Of a stretch of DNA of 45,512 bases, positions 25,546 to 32,662 are shown piece by piece. Below the pieces are notes generated by a model that saw only the letters and a list, made by a program, of their open reading frames with translations, ran no database searches and was not told the DNA's origin. The position numbers were made by a program, and so were the translations under genes. The stretch is from Rubrivivax sp. Lineage in GTDB: Bacteria > Pseudomonadota > Gammaproteobacteria > Burkholderiales > Burkholderiaceae_C. The stretch lies in the NCBI GenBank assembly GCA_020248945.1, contig JADCGQ010000034.1, forward strand, positions 1-45,512, given 5' to 3'. Each line of letters starts with the position of its first letter. The stretch's first letter is position 1.

Positions 25546-26034
25546 TCAGTCCTTGCCGCGGCCTTCACCGCGTTCGCGGCCCTTGTCCAGCATCTCGCGC
25601 AGCTCGGCCTGCTGCGCCGGGCGCAGGCTGTCGTAGAAGTCACCCGCGGCGTTGATGAGCGCCGGGCTCTGCGCGCCGGCCGTGGCCAGCTGCGCCTGCA
25701 CGAGGGTGTTGATGCGGCCGCGGTCGAGGGTCGGGCCGGCGATGGCGGCCTTGAACTCCTCGCGCGGGTCGGCGCTCGTGGCGACCATCGCGTTGCGGGT
25801 TTCGCGCAGGCGCTCGGCCAGGGCGCCCAGCTTGGCCTTCTGCGCGGCATCGAGATCGAGCTTGCGGGCAGCGCGTTCGATCATCCGCCCCTGCAGCGGC
25901 GCGGCCTCGGCGGGCGTGATGGCGCGCCAGCCGAAGCGCATGCCGTCGTGGCGGTGGGCGAAGGCGGCAAAGCCGCCGAGCAGCGTGGCGGTGGCGGCCA
26001 GGCCGATGAGGGTGCGCTTGATCCAGGTCTTCAT
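25546..26034 (-). CDS. Spy/CpxP-like periplasmic protein (module 2)
   Basis: A 162-residue exported protein: signal peptide KRTLIGLAATATLLGGFAAF, then a helical body with LDLDAAQKAKLGALAERL and LRPAQQAELREML, resembling the LTxxQ motifs of Spy/CpxP. A His-containing start of the mature part (AHRHDGMRFGW) may touch metal. ATG at 26034 has AAGGAA eight bases upstream; the longer frame to 26133 is not supported. As the first gene of the operon with regulator and kinase, it likely acts as periplasmic chaperone and feedback inhibitor of the sensor, as CpxP does for CpxA. Unlike module 1, no terminator separates it from the regulator. Confidence 0.82.
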   Translation of the reverse strand: MKTWIKRTLIGLAATATLLGGFAAFAHRHDGMRFGWRAITPAEAAPLQGRMIERAARKLDLDAAQKAKLGALAERLRETRNAMVATSADPREEFKAAIAGPTLDRGRINTLVQAQLATAGAQSPALINAAGDFYDSLRPAQQAELREMLDKGRERGEGRGKD

Positions 26035-26106
26035 GGGGTGTTCCTTGGGGTGGGTTGAAGGTGTGCCCATGGTCGGCGGCGCGCGCCGCGGCGTCCTTTC
26101 GGCGCG

Positions 26107-26122
26107 GTATCGCTGCGTATCG
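26107..26122. promoter_or_regulatory. Tandem direct repeats, candidate response-regulator box
   Basis: GTATCG occurs twice with a 10-base period (26107-26112, 26117-26122), 73-88 bases upstream of the module 2 Spy-like start; TGTCA is also repeated at 26129 and 26140 with an 11-base period. OmpR-family regulators bind such helically phased direct repeats. Placement fits autoregulation of the Spy/regulator/kinase operon. Confidence 0.35.
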
Positions 26123-26193
26123 TTTCTTGTCAAGGTAGGTGTCAGCCCCGCGATGAAACAATCAGCGCGAACCCACTGTCACGGAGATTCCCG

Positions 26194-26967
26194 ATGAGCC
26201 TCAAAGGCAAGACCGCCCTCGTCACCGGCAGCACCAGCGGCATCGGTTTGGGGCTTGCGCTGGCGCTGGCCAGGCAAGGCGCGAGCATCGTGCTCAACGG
26301 CTTCGGCGATGTCGAAGGCGCCAAGGCCCAGGTTGCCGCACTCGGCGTGGCGGTGCAGTACCACGGTGCCGACATGAGCAAGCCGGCCGAGATCGAGGCG
26401 ATGATGGCCTTTGCGGCTGCGCAGGCGGGGGGCGTCGACATCCTCGTCAACAACGCCGGCATCCAGCACGTGGCGAACGTCGAGGACTTCCCGGCCGAGC
26501 GCTGGGACGCGATCATCGCCATCAACCTGAGCAGCGCCTTCCACACCAGCCGCCTGGCCATCCCGGCCCTGCGCGCCAGGAACTGGGGCCGCATCATCAA
26601 CATCGCCAGCGCGCACGGCCTGGTGGCCAGCGCCGGCAAGAGCGCCTACGTGGCGGCCAAGCACGGCATCGTCGGCCTGACCAAGGCCAGCGCGCTGGAG
26701 CTGGCCACCACGGGCGTGACCGTGAACGCCATCTGCCCGGGCTGGGTGCTCACGCCGCTGGTGCAGAAGCAGATCGACGCCCGCGCGGCGCGCGACGGCC
26801 TGAGCGGCGACGAAGCCCGCGTGGCCCTGCTCGGCGAAAAGCAGCCCTCGCTGCAGTTCACGACGCCCGAGCAGCTGGGCGAGCTGGCGGTGTTCCTGTG
26901 CAGCGCCGCCGCCGACAACGTGCGGGGGGTGGCCTGGGCGGTGGATGGCGGCTGGACGGCGCAGTAG
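26194..26967 (+). CDS. bdhA: D-3-hydroxybutyrate dehydrogenase
   Basis: A 257-residue SDR enzyme that oxidises D-3-hydroxybutyrate to acetoacetate with NAD+, in polyhydroxybutyrate and ketone-body turnover in the cytoplasm. TGSTSGIGLG (11-20) binds NAD, NNAGIQHV is the central motif, and Ser139, Tyr152 and Lys156 are catalytic. Residues typical of the enzyme include AICPGWVLTPLVQKQI and the C-terminal WAVDGGWTAQ (family ALDGGWTAQ). Length matches the family (about 260). It stands alone, divergent from the Spy-like module, and is followed by a GC-rich hairpin element before the convergent TctC-like gene. Confidence 0.9.
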   Translation: MSLKGKTALVTGSTSGIGLGLALALARQGASIVLNGFGDVEGAKAQVAALGVAVQYHGADMSKPAEIEAMMAFAAAQAGGVDILVNNAGIQHVANVEDFPAERWDAIIAINLSSAFHTSRLAIPALRARNWGRIINIASAHGLVASAGKSAYVAAKHGIVGLTKASALELATTGVTVNAICPGWVLTPLVQKQIDARAARDGLSGDEARVALLGEKQPSLQFTTPEQLGELAVFLCSAAADNVRGVAWAVDGGWTAQ

Positions 26968-27045
26968 CGCGCAACCTGCGTCGGGCCGACAGGCCCAGAC
27001 GCCACCTCAAGCGGCCGCCGCGGAGCGGGCTCCGCCCGGCCGCTG

Positions 27046-27088
27046 GCGGCGCCCCCCTGGGGGGGGAGCGCCGCAGGCGCTACGGGGG
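27046..27088. repeat. GC-rich hairpin element between convergent genes
   Basis: A C6 run then a G-rich run (GGCGCCCCCCTGG then GGGGGGAGCGCC) can fold into a long stem, followed by a smaller dyad CGCC..GGCG and a G7 tract. Similar C-run/G-run intergenic elements recur in Burkholderiales genomes, from general knowledge. Lying between the convergent ends of bdhA and the TctC-like gene, it may serve as a bidirectional transcription barrier; there is no U tract. Confidence 0.45.
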
Positions 27089-27091
27089 GGA

Positions 27092-28078
27092 TCAACTATC
27101 CGCCGTGAACCCGATGCGCTTGACCAGCGGCCCCCAGCGCTCGAGCTCGGCGCGCTGGCTGCGTGCCATCTCGTCGATGGTGCTGCCCTGCGCGATGAGG
27201 CCGACGACGCCGATGCCGTCGATCACCGAGCGGTCGCGCAGTGCCGTGTTGATGGCCGCGTTGGCGGCCTGCACCACGTTCATCGGCGTCTTCGCCGGTG
27301 CGTGGAAGCCGAACCACTCTTCCGTGGTGAGCTCTCCGAAGCCCTGCTCGGCGAAGGTGGCCACGTCCTGCGCGAAGGGCAGGCGGGTGCGACCCGAGAA
27401 GGCCAGGATGCGCAGCTTGCCGGCGCGGTGGTTGGCCAGGAAGTCGCCACCGGGCGTGAACATGCCCGCCACCTGGCCACCGACGACGTCGGTGATGCCC
27501 GGCACGCTGCCGCGGTAGGGAATGTGCTTGAACTCGAAGTTCTGGCTCAGGCCGAGCAGGGCACCGAGGAAGTGCGGCGTGCTGCCGGCGGCGGGGCTGC
27601 CGTAGTTGGCCTTGTCGGGGTTGGCCTTGGCCCAGGCGATGAAGCCCTTGACGTCTTTCACGCTCTCCGGCACCACCGGGCCGACGGCAAAGCCGTGGTG
27701 GATGATGGCCGTGGTGGACACGGGCTGGAAGTCCGCCGTCGGGTCGTAGCTGAGCTTGCGGTAGACGTGCGGGTAGATCGACACCGTGCTGTACGGGCCC
27801 ATGCAGAGCACCGAGCCGTCGGTGGGCGAGGTCTTCAGCGTGTCCAGCGCGATGCGGCCACCGGCGCCCGGCTTGTTCTCGACGATGGCGGCACTCTTCG
27901 CGTAGGCCGTGCCGGCCACGCGCTCGGCGACGCGGCGGCAGACGATGTCGCCGGCGCTGCCGGCCGGAAAGCCGTACAGGAACTTCGGCTGCTCGAAGGC
28001 CTGCGCACGGGCGCCTCCGGCAAGGCCGGTGGCGGCGAGTGCGCCTAGGGCGAGGGTCTGGCGGCGGGTCAAGCTCAT
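27092..28078 (-). CDS. Tripartite tricarboxylate transporter receptor (Bug/TctC family)
   Basis: A 328-residue periplasmic substrate-binding protein. A Tat-like signal (MSLTRRQTLALGALAATG, cleavage near ARA) is followed by the Bug-family pattern: FPAGSAGDIVCRRVAE, VENKPGAGGRIA (the conserved PGAGG), and YGSPAAGSTPHFLGALL. Such receptors bind carboxylates or aromatic acids and normally pass them to TctA/TctB membrane proteins, absent here; orphan receptors are numerous in Burkholderiales. It is the last gene of the feruloyl-CoA synthase cluster, 40 bases after the thioesterase, with GGAG before its ATG. Its ligand may be a phenylpropanoid or aromatic acid handled by the cluster. Confidence 0.92.
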   Translation of the reverse strand: MSLTRRQTLALGALAATGLAGGARAQAFEQPKFLYGFPAGSAGDIVCRRVAERVAGTAYAKSAAIVENKPGAGGRIALDTLKTSPTDGSVLCMGPYSTVSIYPHVYRKLSYDPTADFQPVSTTAIIHHGFAVGPVVPESVKDVKGFIAWAKANPDKANYGSPAAGSTPHFLGALLGLSQNFEFKHIPYRGSVPGITDVVGGQVAGMFTPGGDFLANHRAGKLRILAFSGRTRLPFAQDVATFAEQGFGELTTEEWFGFHAPAKTPMNVVQAANAAINTALRDRSVIDGIGVVGLIAQGSTIDEMARSQRAELERWGPLVKRIGFTADS

Positions 28079-28118
28079 CGGGTTGTCTCCGTGGGTGATG
28101 AATGGGGGTGGAAGCGTT

Positions 28119-28565
28119 TCAGCGGCACAGCGCCACGATGTCCTCGGGCGGCGCGATGGCCTTCAGGCGGGCCGGGTCGTCGGGGTGTGCGGTGACGAAG
28201 GCGCGCACCTCGGTGCCTTCGCACAGCAGCAGCGGTCCTTCAGGGCCGGCGCGCATCACCCGGTGCAGGTGGCGGAACACCTTGCGCTCCCAGGCCGTGA
28301 CGCTGGTGTGAACCTCGAGCGTCTCGCCATAGGTGGCCGGGTTGATGAAGCGCGTGTGCGTCTCGAGCACCGGCGTGCCGACGATGCCGCGTGTGGCCTT
28401 CAGCTCACGCCAGGGCGGCAGCCCCGCGGCCATGAAGAACGCGAGCGAGGACTGGTCCATCCAGCGCGCGAAGTTCGGGAAGAACACGATGCCGGCGGGA
28501 TCACAGTCGCCGAAGTGCACCTGCACGCGGTGCACGTTAACGCGGGGCTCGGTGGCGGGCGTCAT
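28119..28565 (-). CDS. Acyl-CoA thioesterase (4-hydroxybenzoyl-CoA thioesterase type)
   Basis: A 148-residue hotdog-fold thioesterase that cleaves an acyl-CoA into free acid and CoA in the cytoplasm. The motif VHFGDCDPAGIVFFPNF, with catalytic Asp22, is diagnostic of the 4-hydroxybenzoyl-CoA thioesterase/YbgC group. Its ATG overlaps the stop of the crotonase gene by four bases (ATGA), so they are translationally coupled. In the setting of a feruloyl-CoA synthase and a crotonase it probably releases the shortened aromatic acid or recycles CoA; that assignment is inference. Confidence 0.88.
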   Translation of the reverse strand: MTPATEPRVNVHRVQVHFGDCDPAGIVFFPNFARWMDQSSLAFFMAAGLPPWRELKATRGIVGTPVLETHTRFINPATYGETLEVHTSVTAWERKVFRHLHRVMRAGPEGPLLLCEGTEVRAFVTAHPDDPARLKAIAPPEDIVALCR

Positions 28566-29404
28566 GTGGGCCGGCTCACCTTGGCGGCGCGCTTCTCGAG
28601 GAAGGCGCGCACGCGCTCCTTGGCGGCCTCGTCGCCCTGCGCGATGGACGACATCAGGCTCTCGACGAACAAGCCGTCGGCCGCCGGCAGGTCGGCGATG
28701 CGCGGCAGCGCCTGCGTGATGGCGTAGTTCGACAGCGGCGCGTTCTGCGCGATCTTCAACCCCAGCTCCAGCGCCTTGGCCAGGCCTGCGCCGGCGGCCA
28801 CGCGGTAGTTGCTCAGGCCGAAGGCTTGCCCCTCGTCGGCGTCGAAGCTGCGGCCGGTGAGCATCATGTCGGTCATGCGCGAGGTGCCCATCAGCCGGCT
28901 GATGCGCACCGAGCCGCCACCGCCGACGAAGATGCCGCGCGTGCCCTCGGGCAGCGCGTAGAAGGTGCCGTCCTCGGCCACGCGGAGGTGGGCCGATGAG
29001 GCCAGCTCGAGCCCGCCGCCCACGACCGCGCCGTGCAGCACCGCGATCACCGGCACCGGGCCATACTGCAGCGCGTCGAAGCAGGCGTGCCAGGCGCGCG
29101 AGTGCACCATGCCCTCGGCCACCGTGCGCTCGCTCACTTCTGAGAGGTCCAGGCCGGCGCAGAAGTGCTCGCCCGCGCCGCTGATGACGAGCACGCGCAC
29201 GTCCTTGGGCAGGTTCAGCACGACGGTGTGGATCTGCAGCAGCAGCTCGTCGGAGACGCTGTTGCGCTTGGCCGGGCGGTTCAGGCGCAGGTGGAAGACC
29301 GGGCCGCTGCGTTCGAGTTGCAGCAGGCCCAGCGCGGCGAACACGCCCTCGGGCGGCACGGGTGCAAAAGGGGGCAGGGTGTGGTTCATCGGCTGGGGTT
29401 GCAT
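28562..29404 (-). CDS. Crotonase/enoyl-CoA hydratase family protein
   Basis: A protein of about 280 residues in the crotonase superfamily. The oxyanion-hole segments are visible: HFCAGLDLSE and HGAVVGGGLELAS, and an acidic position in LPEGTRGIFVGGGGS. Partnership with a feruloyl-CoA synthase suggests hydration, and possibly retro-aldol cleavage, of a hydroxycinnamoyl-CoA; the sequence is, however, not the standard feruloyl-CoA hydratase-lyase (Ech/HCHL) type, so the reaction is open. Start candidates are GTG 29419, ATG 29404 and ATG 29389, none with a good ribosome binding site; 29404 lies eight bases after the synthase stop and is used here. It overlaps the thioesterase start. Confidence 0.85.
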   Translation of the reverse strand: MQPQPMNHTLPPFAPVPPEGVFAALGLLQLERSGPVFHLRLNRPAKRNSVSDELLLQIHTVVLNLPKDVRVLVISGAGEHFCAGLDLSEVSERTVAEGMVHSRAWHACFDALQYGPVPVIAVLHGAVVGGGLELASSAHLRVAEDGTFYALPEGTRGIFVGGGGSVRISRLMGTSRMTDMMLTGRSFDADEGQAFGLSNYRVAAGAGLAKALELGLKIAQNAPLSNYAITQALPRIADLPAADGLFVESLMSSIAQGDEAAKERVRAFLEKRAAKVSRPT

Positions 29405-29412
29405 CAGGGGGT

Positions 29413-31218
29413 TCAGCACAGCACGCTGCGCTCGTCGGCCGGCGTGGCGGCATACAGCAGTTCAACGTCGCCCGCACGGCGCGACAGCGCGATGCGCTGG
29501 TTGAGGTAGCCCTTGTCGGTGATCTCGCCGCTGGCGGCATCGGGCGGGCCCTGCAGCCAGCGCAGCCGCGACGGCACCTGCGAGGAGCCGCCGCCCTCGG
29601 CCGCCAGCGCCTTCAGCCCGGCCTTCAGGTGGCCGGCCAGCTCGGCCGCCGGCAGCGCGCGCGCGGCTTCCGACAGGAACAGCAGCGCGCCCAGCTCGGC
29701 GCGGTCGTGGCCGGTGATCACGGCGTCGGCCACCCAGGGCGACAGCGCCGAGACCAGCTTCACGCGCAGCGTGCCCACGCTGACCCAGGTGCCGCTGGTG
29801 AGCTTGAAGTCCTCGGCCACGCGGCCGTCGAAGACGATGCCCTGCAGCGGGTCGGTGGCGTCGCGCAGCTGGCCGGCGTCGCCGATGCGGTAGTAGCCGT
29901 CTTCGTCGAACGCGGCGGCGGTGGCCTCGGGGTTGTGGCGGTAGCCGGGCGTGATGTTGTCGCCCTTGATGCGCAGCTCGAGCTTGCCGCCACCGGCAGG
30001 CACGAACTTCACCTGCGTGCCCGGCATCGGCAGGCCAATCACGCCGGGGCGGTCGAGCCGCCAGTTGGCAAAGGTGACGGCAGGCGCGGTCTCGGTGCTG
30101 CCCCAGCTGGTGGTCATCCACAGCGGTGTGTCGCGCACTTTCGCGGCCAGGGCCTCGAGCCGCGCCCAGGTGGCCGGCGGCATGCCGGCGCCGGCGTAGA
30201 ACAGCATGCGCAGGCGGCCGAGCAGGCGGTGGGCGAGGTCGAGATCGGCCTCGAGCGCCGGCAGCATCATCTCGTAGCCGCGTGGCACGTTGAAGTACAC
30301 GGTGGGCTGCACCGTCTTCAGGTTGTTCAGCGTGCGGCCCACGGCGGCGGGCAGCGGGCGGCCGTCGTCGATGTACAGCGTGCCGCCGTGGCGCAGCGCC
30401 ATGTTCAGGTTGTGGTTGCTGCCGAAGGTGTGGCTCCATGGCAGCCAGTCCAGCAGCACCGGCTTTTCCTGTGTCAGGAATGGCAGCGTCTGCAGCAGCA
30501 TCTGCTGGTTGGCGCACAGCATGCGGTGCGTGTTGATCACGACCTTGGGCGTGCCCGTGGAGCCGCTGGTGAGCAGGTACTTGGCGTGGGTGTCGGGCGT
30601 GATGCGCGCAAAGGCCTCGGCCACGGCCGGCGTTTCGGTGGCGGCCAGCAGCTGGCTGAAGGGCAGCGCGCCAGGCAGGGTGTCGGCACCCTCCGACAGC
30701 AGCTTGGGCACCGCAGGCCCGGCCTGCAGCAGCGCCTGGCCGTAGACCTTGGCGTCGCTGGCGTACACCAGCGCGGGCTGCAGCGCCTCGAAGATGGCCT
30801 GCAGGCGCGAGAAGTCGGTGCCGGCCAGCCGGCTGTAGCCGCTGGACACCGTGCAGGAGGTGCGGCCCACATGCAGCGCCGCGAGCATGAGCACGGCGTG
30901 GTCGATCGAGTTGTCCGACAGCACCACCACGGGGCCGGCGCCCAGCTTCATGTCGAGCAGGGCCTGGCCCACGGCGCCGACGCGGCGGCGCAGCTCGCGC
31001 CAGGACAGCGTGTGCCAGCCGCCGGCGCCGTCGGGCTCGGCCAGTGCCGGCGCTTCAGGCGTGGCGGCCGACCATTCCTCGAGCCACTCGCCCACGCAGC
31101 GCGCGTACGGCGCCAGCGCGTCGGGGTGGCGCAGCAGGAAGGCCCCACCGCCGAGATCGACCCGCTCCGTGCGGCGCGGCGCGAGCAGCTGGGGGTCGGA
31201 GAAGAAGTCGGTGGGCAT
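29413..31218 (-). CDS. Feruloyl-CoA synthase-type acid-CoA ligase
   Basis: A 601-residue adenylate-forming enzyme. Its AMP-binding loop is LLTSGSTGTPKVV, with VINTHRMLCANQQM, LLDWLPWSHTFGSNHN and GGTLYIDDGRP, sequences characteristic of feruloyl-CoA synthases, which activate ferulate and related hydroxycinnamates with ATP and CoA. The A8 region (DGRVAEDFKLTSGTWVSVG) is the variant seen in that group. ATG at 31218 has GGAGA upstream. It is the first gene of the operon synthase - crotonase - thioesterase - TctC receptor and faces a TetR gene across a region with two operator palindromes. Natural substrate inferred as a phenylpropanoid or similar aromatic acid. Confidence 0.88.
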   Translation of the reverse strand: MPTDFFSDPQLLAPRRTERVDLGGGAFLLRHPDALAPYARCVGEWLEEWSAATPEAPALAEPDGAGGWHTLSWRELRRRVGAVGQALLDMKLGAGPVVVLSDNSIDHAVLMLAALHVGRTSCTVSSGYSRLAGTDFSRLQAIFEALQPALVYASDAKVYGQALLQAGPAVPKLLSEGADTLPGALPFSQLLAATETPAVAEAFARITPDTHAKYLLTSGSTGTPKVVINTHRMLCANQQMLLQTLPFLTQEKPVLLDWLPWSHTFGSNHNLNMALRHGGTLYIDDGRPLPAAVGRTLNNLKTVQPTVYFNVPRGYEMMLPALEADLDLAHRLLGRLRMLFYAGAGMPPATWARLEALAAKVRDTPLWMTTSWGSTETAPAVTFANWRLDRPGVIGLPMPGTQVKFVPAGGGKLELRIKGDNITPGYRHNPEATAAAFDEDGYYRIGDAGQLRDATDPLQGIVFDGRVAEDFKLTSGTWVSVGTLRVKLVSALSPWVADAVITGHDRAELGALLFLSEAARALPAAELAGHLKAGLKALAAEGGGSSQVPSRLRWLQGPPDAASGEITDKGYLNQRIALSRRAGDVELLYAATPADERSVLC

Positions 31219-31242
31219 GCGGTCTCCGGCGTCAGGCGCGTT

Positions 31243-31260
31243 CCATACAGAGGTGTATGG
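31243..31260. promoter_or_regulatory. Operator palindrome 1 (TetR candidate)
   Basis: CCATACA-GAGG-TGTATGG is a perfect 7+4+7 palindrome, 25 bases upstream of the feruloyl-CoA synthase start. A near-identical copy lies 81 bases away next to the TetR gene, strongly suggesting the TetR protein binds both. Confidence 0.75.
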
Positions 31261-31323
31261 TTGGCGGGCTGGATCGTAGGGGCTGCCCAGTCCATCGGCA
31301 TTGGGGAACCCCCGCATGGTTGG

Positions 31324-31341
31324 CCATACAGTGGTGTACGG
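31324..31341. promoter_or_regulatory. Operator palindrome 2 (TetR candidate)
   Basis: CCATACA-GTGG-TGTACGG repeats site 1 at 16 of 18 bases and lies 31 bases upstream of the TetR start. The pair in one divergent region fits joint repression of the synthase operon and autoregulation. Confidence 0.72.
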
Positions 31342-31371
31342 AAAAGCGCGCGGCGATGGCATCATCGCGCC

Positions 31372-32022
31372 ATGCCCAACGCCCCCGTCCGCCCGCTGCC
31401 GGCCGCGCGCCCGGCGCGGCCCCGAAAGGCGGCTGCCCCGCGCGCCGCCAAGGCCGTGCTCACGCCCGAGGACTGGGTGCGCGCGGCCACGCAGGTGCTG
31501 GTGGACCACGGCATCGACCACGTGCGTGTCGATGTGCTGGCTGGCGAGCTGAACGTCACGCGCGGCAGCTTCTACTGGCACTTCCGCGACCGCGAAGACC
31601 TGCTGCGCCGCGTGCTGCAGGCCTGGCGCGAGGTGAGCACCGTGCAGCTGACGAAGCGGCTGGAGGTGGCGCGCAGCGACCCGCGCGAGCTGCTGGCCGA
31701 CGTCATCACGCTCCCCTTCCGCGGCCGCGCGGCCGTGCGCGCGGCGCGCATCGAGCTCGCCATCCGCGCCTGGGCGCGGCGCGACCCGATGGCGCAGCAG
31801 GCGCTGGACGAGGCCGACTCCTCGCGTCTGGGCTACCACGAGACCCTGTTTCGCGCGCTGGGCTTCGCGCCCGACGAGGCGGCCCACCGCGCCTTTCTGC
31901 TGTACGGCTACGAGGTCGCGGAATCGCTGATGCCGCGCCAGGGCAGTGCCGCTGCGCGCGACGCGCGCCGCCGCAGCGTGCTGCAACTGGTGCAGCAGCC
32001 GCTCGGCCCGCCGGGCCGCTGA
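31372..32022 (+). CDS. TetR-family regulator
   Basis: A 216-residue repressor-type protein. A basic, Pro/Ala-rich leader of about 30 residues precedes the TetR HTH (VLAGELNVTRGSFYWHFRDR then EDLL), with the diagnostic F/YWHF motif; the remainder is the helical ligand-binding domain. It is divergent from the feruloyl-CoA synthase operon and has palindrome 2 just before its start, so it most likely represses that operon and itself, released by an aromatic acyl-CoA or acid. A MarR gene follows 76 bases downstream in the same direction. Confidence 0.9.
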   Translation: MPNAPVRPLPAARPARPRKAAAPRAAKAVLTPEDWVRAATQVLVDHGIDHVRVDVLAGELNVTRGSFYWHFRDREDLLRRVLQAWREVSTVQLTKRLEVARSDPRELLADVITLPFRGRAAVRAARIELAIRAWARRDPMAQQALDEADSSRLGYHETLFRALGFAPDEAAHRAFLLYGYEVAESLMPRQGSAAARDARRRSVLQLVQQPLGPPGR

Positions 32023-32098
32023 ACAGCCTCATCCGTGCACCGGATGGGGTTTCCCCCGGTCGCTCGCCCGGCGCGCGGGCGGTAACACTCGACAGGCC

Positions 32099-32596
32099 AT
32101 GCCCGACCATTCCAGCCCCCACGTCCCCGACGACGAGCCCAGTGTCGAAGACCTCGGCATGGCGCCGGCCCTGTGCGCTCGCCGTCTCTACCAACTGGGC
32201 GCCGCGATGGTGGCGGTGCACACGCTGCAGGCGCGACTGAGCCCGGTGCAGTTCGCGGCGCTGCAGGCCGTGCACAACCAGCCGGGCCTTGACCAGCGCG
32301 CGCTGGCCGGCCTGATCGCACAGGACGCGCCCACCACCACTGCGGTGGTGGACAAGCTGGCCGAACGCGGTCTGCTCGTGAAGGGCCTGGCACCGGCCGA
32401 CAGCCGCACGCGGCTGCTGTCGCTCACCGAGGCGGGACGCGAGGTGCTGGTGAAGCTGCAGCCGCAGGTGCGCAAGGCGCAGGCGGCGCTGCTGCGGCCC
32501 TTGCCGCGCGCCGAGCAGCTGCAGTTCATGCGCATGCTCGTCACGCTGCTCGAGGCCCACGGCAAGATGCCGAGTTCCGGCGGTGCCGGCGAATGA
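32099..32596 (+). CDS. MarR-family regulator
   Basis: A 165-residue winged-helix regulator. The MarR core is clear: LSPVQFAALQAVHNQPGLDQ, recognition-helix region DAPTTTAVVDKLAERGLL, and the wing PADSRTRLLSLTEAGREVL. MarR proteins often sense phenolic compounds or hydroxycinnamoyl-CoA, which suits the neighbouring cluster, giving two potential regulators (TetR and MarR) for it. ATG at 32099 (MPDHSSPHVP) is the start giving normal length. A small dyad CATCCG-TGCAC-CGGATG (32030-32046) lies between the TetR stop and this gene and could be a binding site or weak terminator. Confidence 0.9.
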   Translation: MPDHSSPHVPDDEPSVEDLGMAPALCARRLYQLGAAMVAVHTLQARLSPVQFAALQAVHNQPGLDQRALAGLIAQDAPTTTAVVDKLAERGLLVKGLAPADSRTRLLSLTEAGREVLVKLQPQVRKAQAALLRPLPRAEQLQFMRMLVTLLEAHGKMPSSGGAGE

Positions 32597-32662
32597 CAGC
32601 CTGAAGCAGATGCGCTGAGGGGCTCCGGGCCCGCCCCCCTCCGGCCGTGAACCGCCTGCCGC

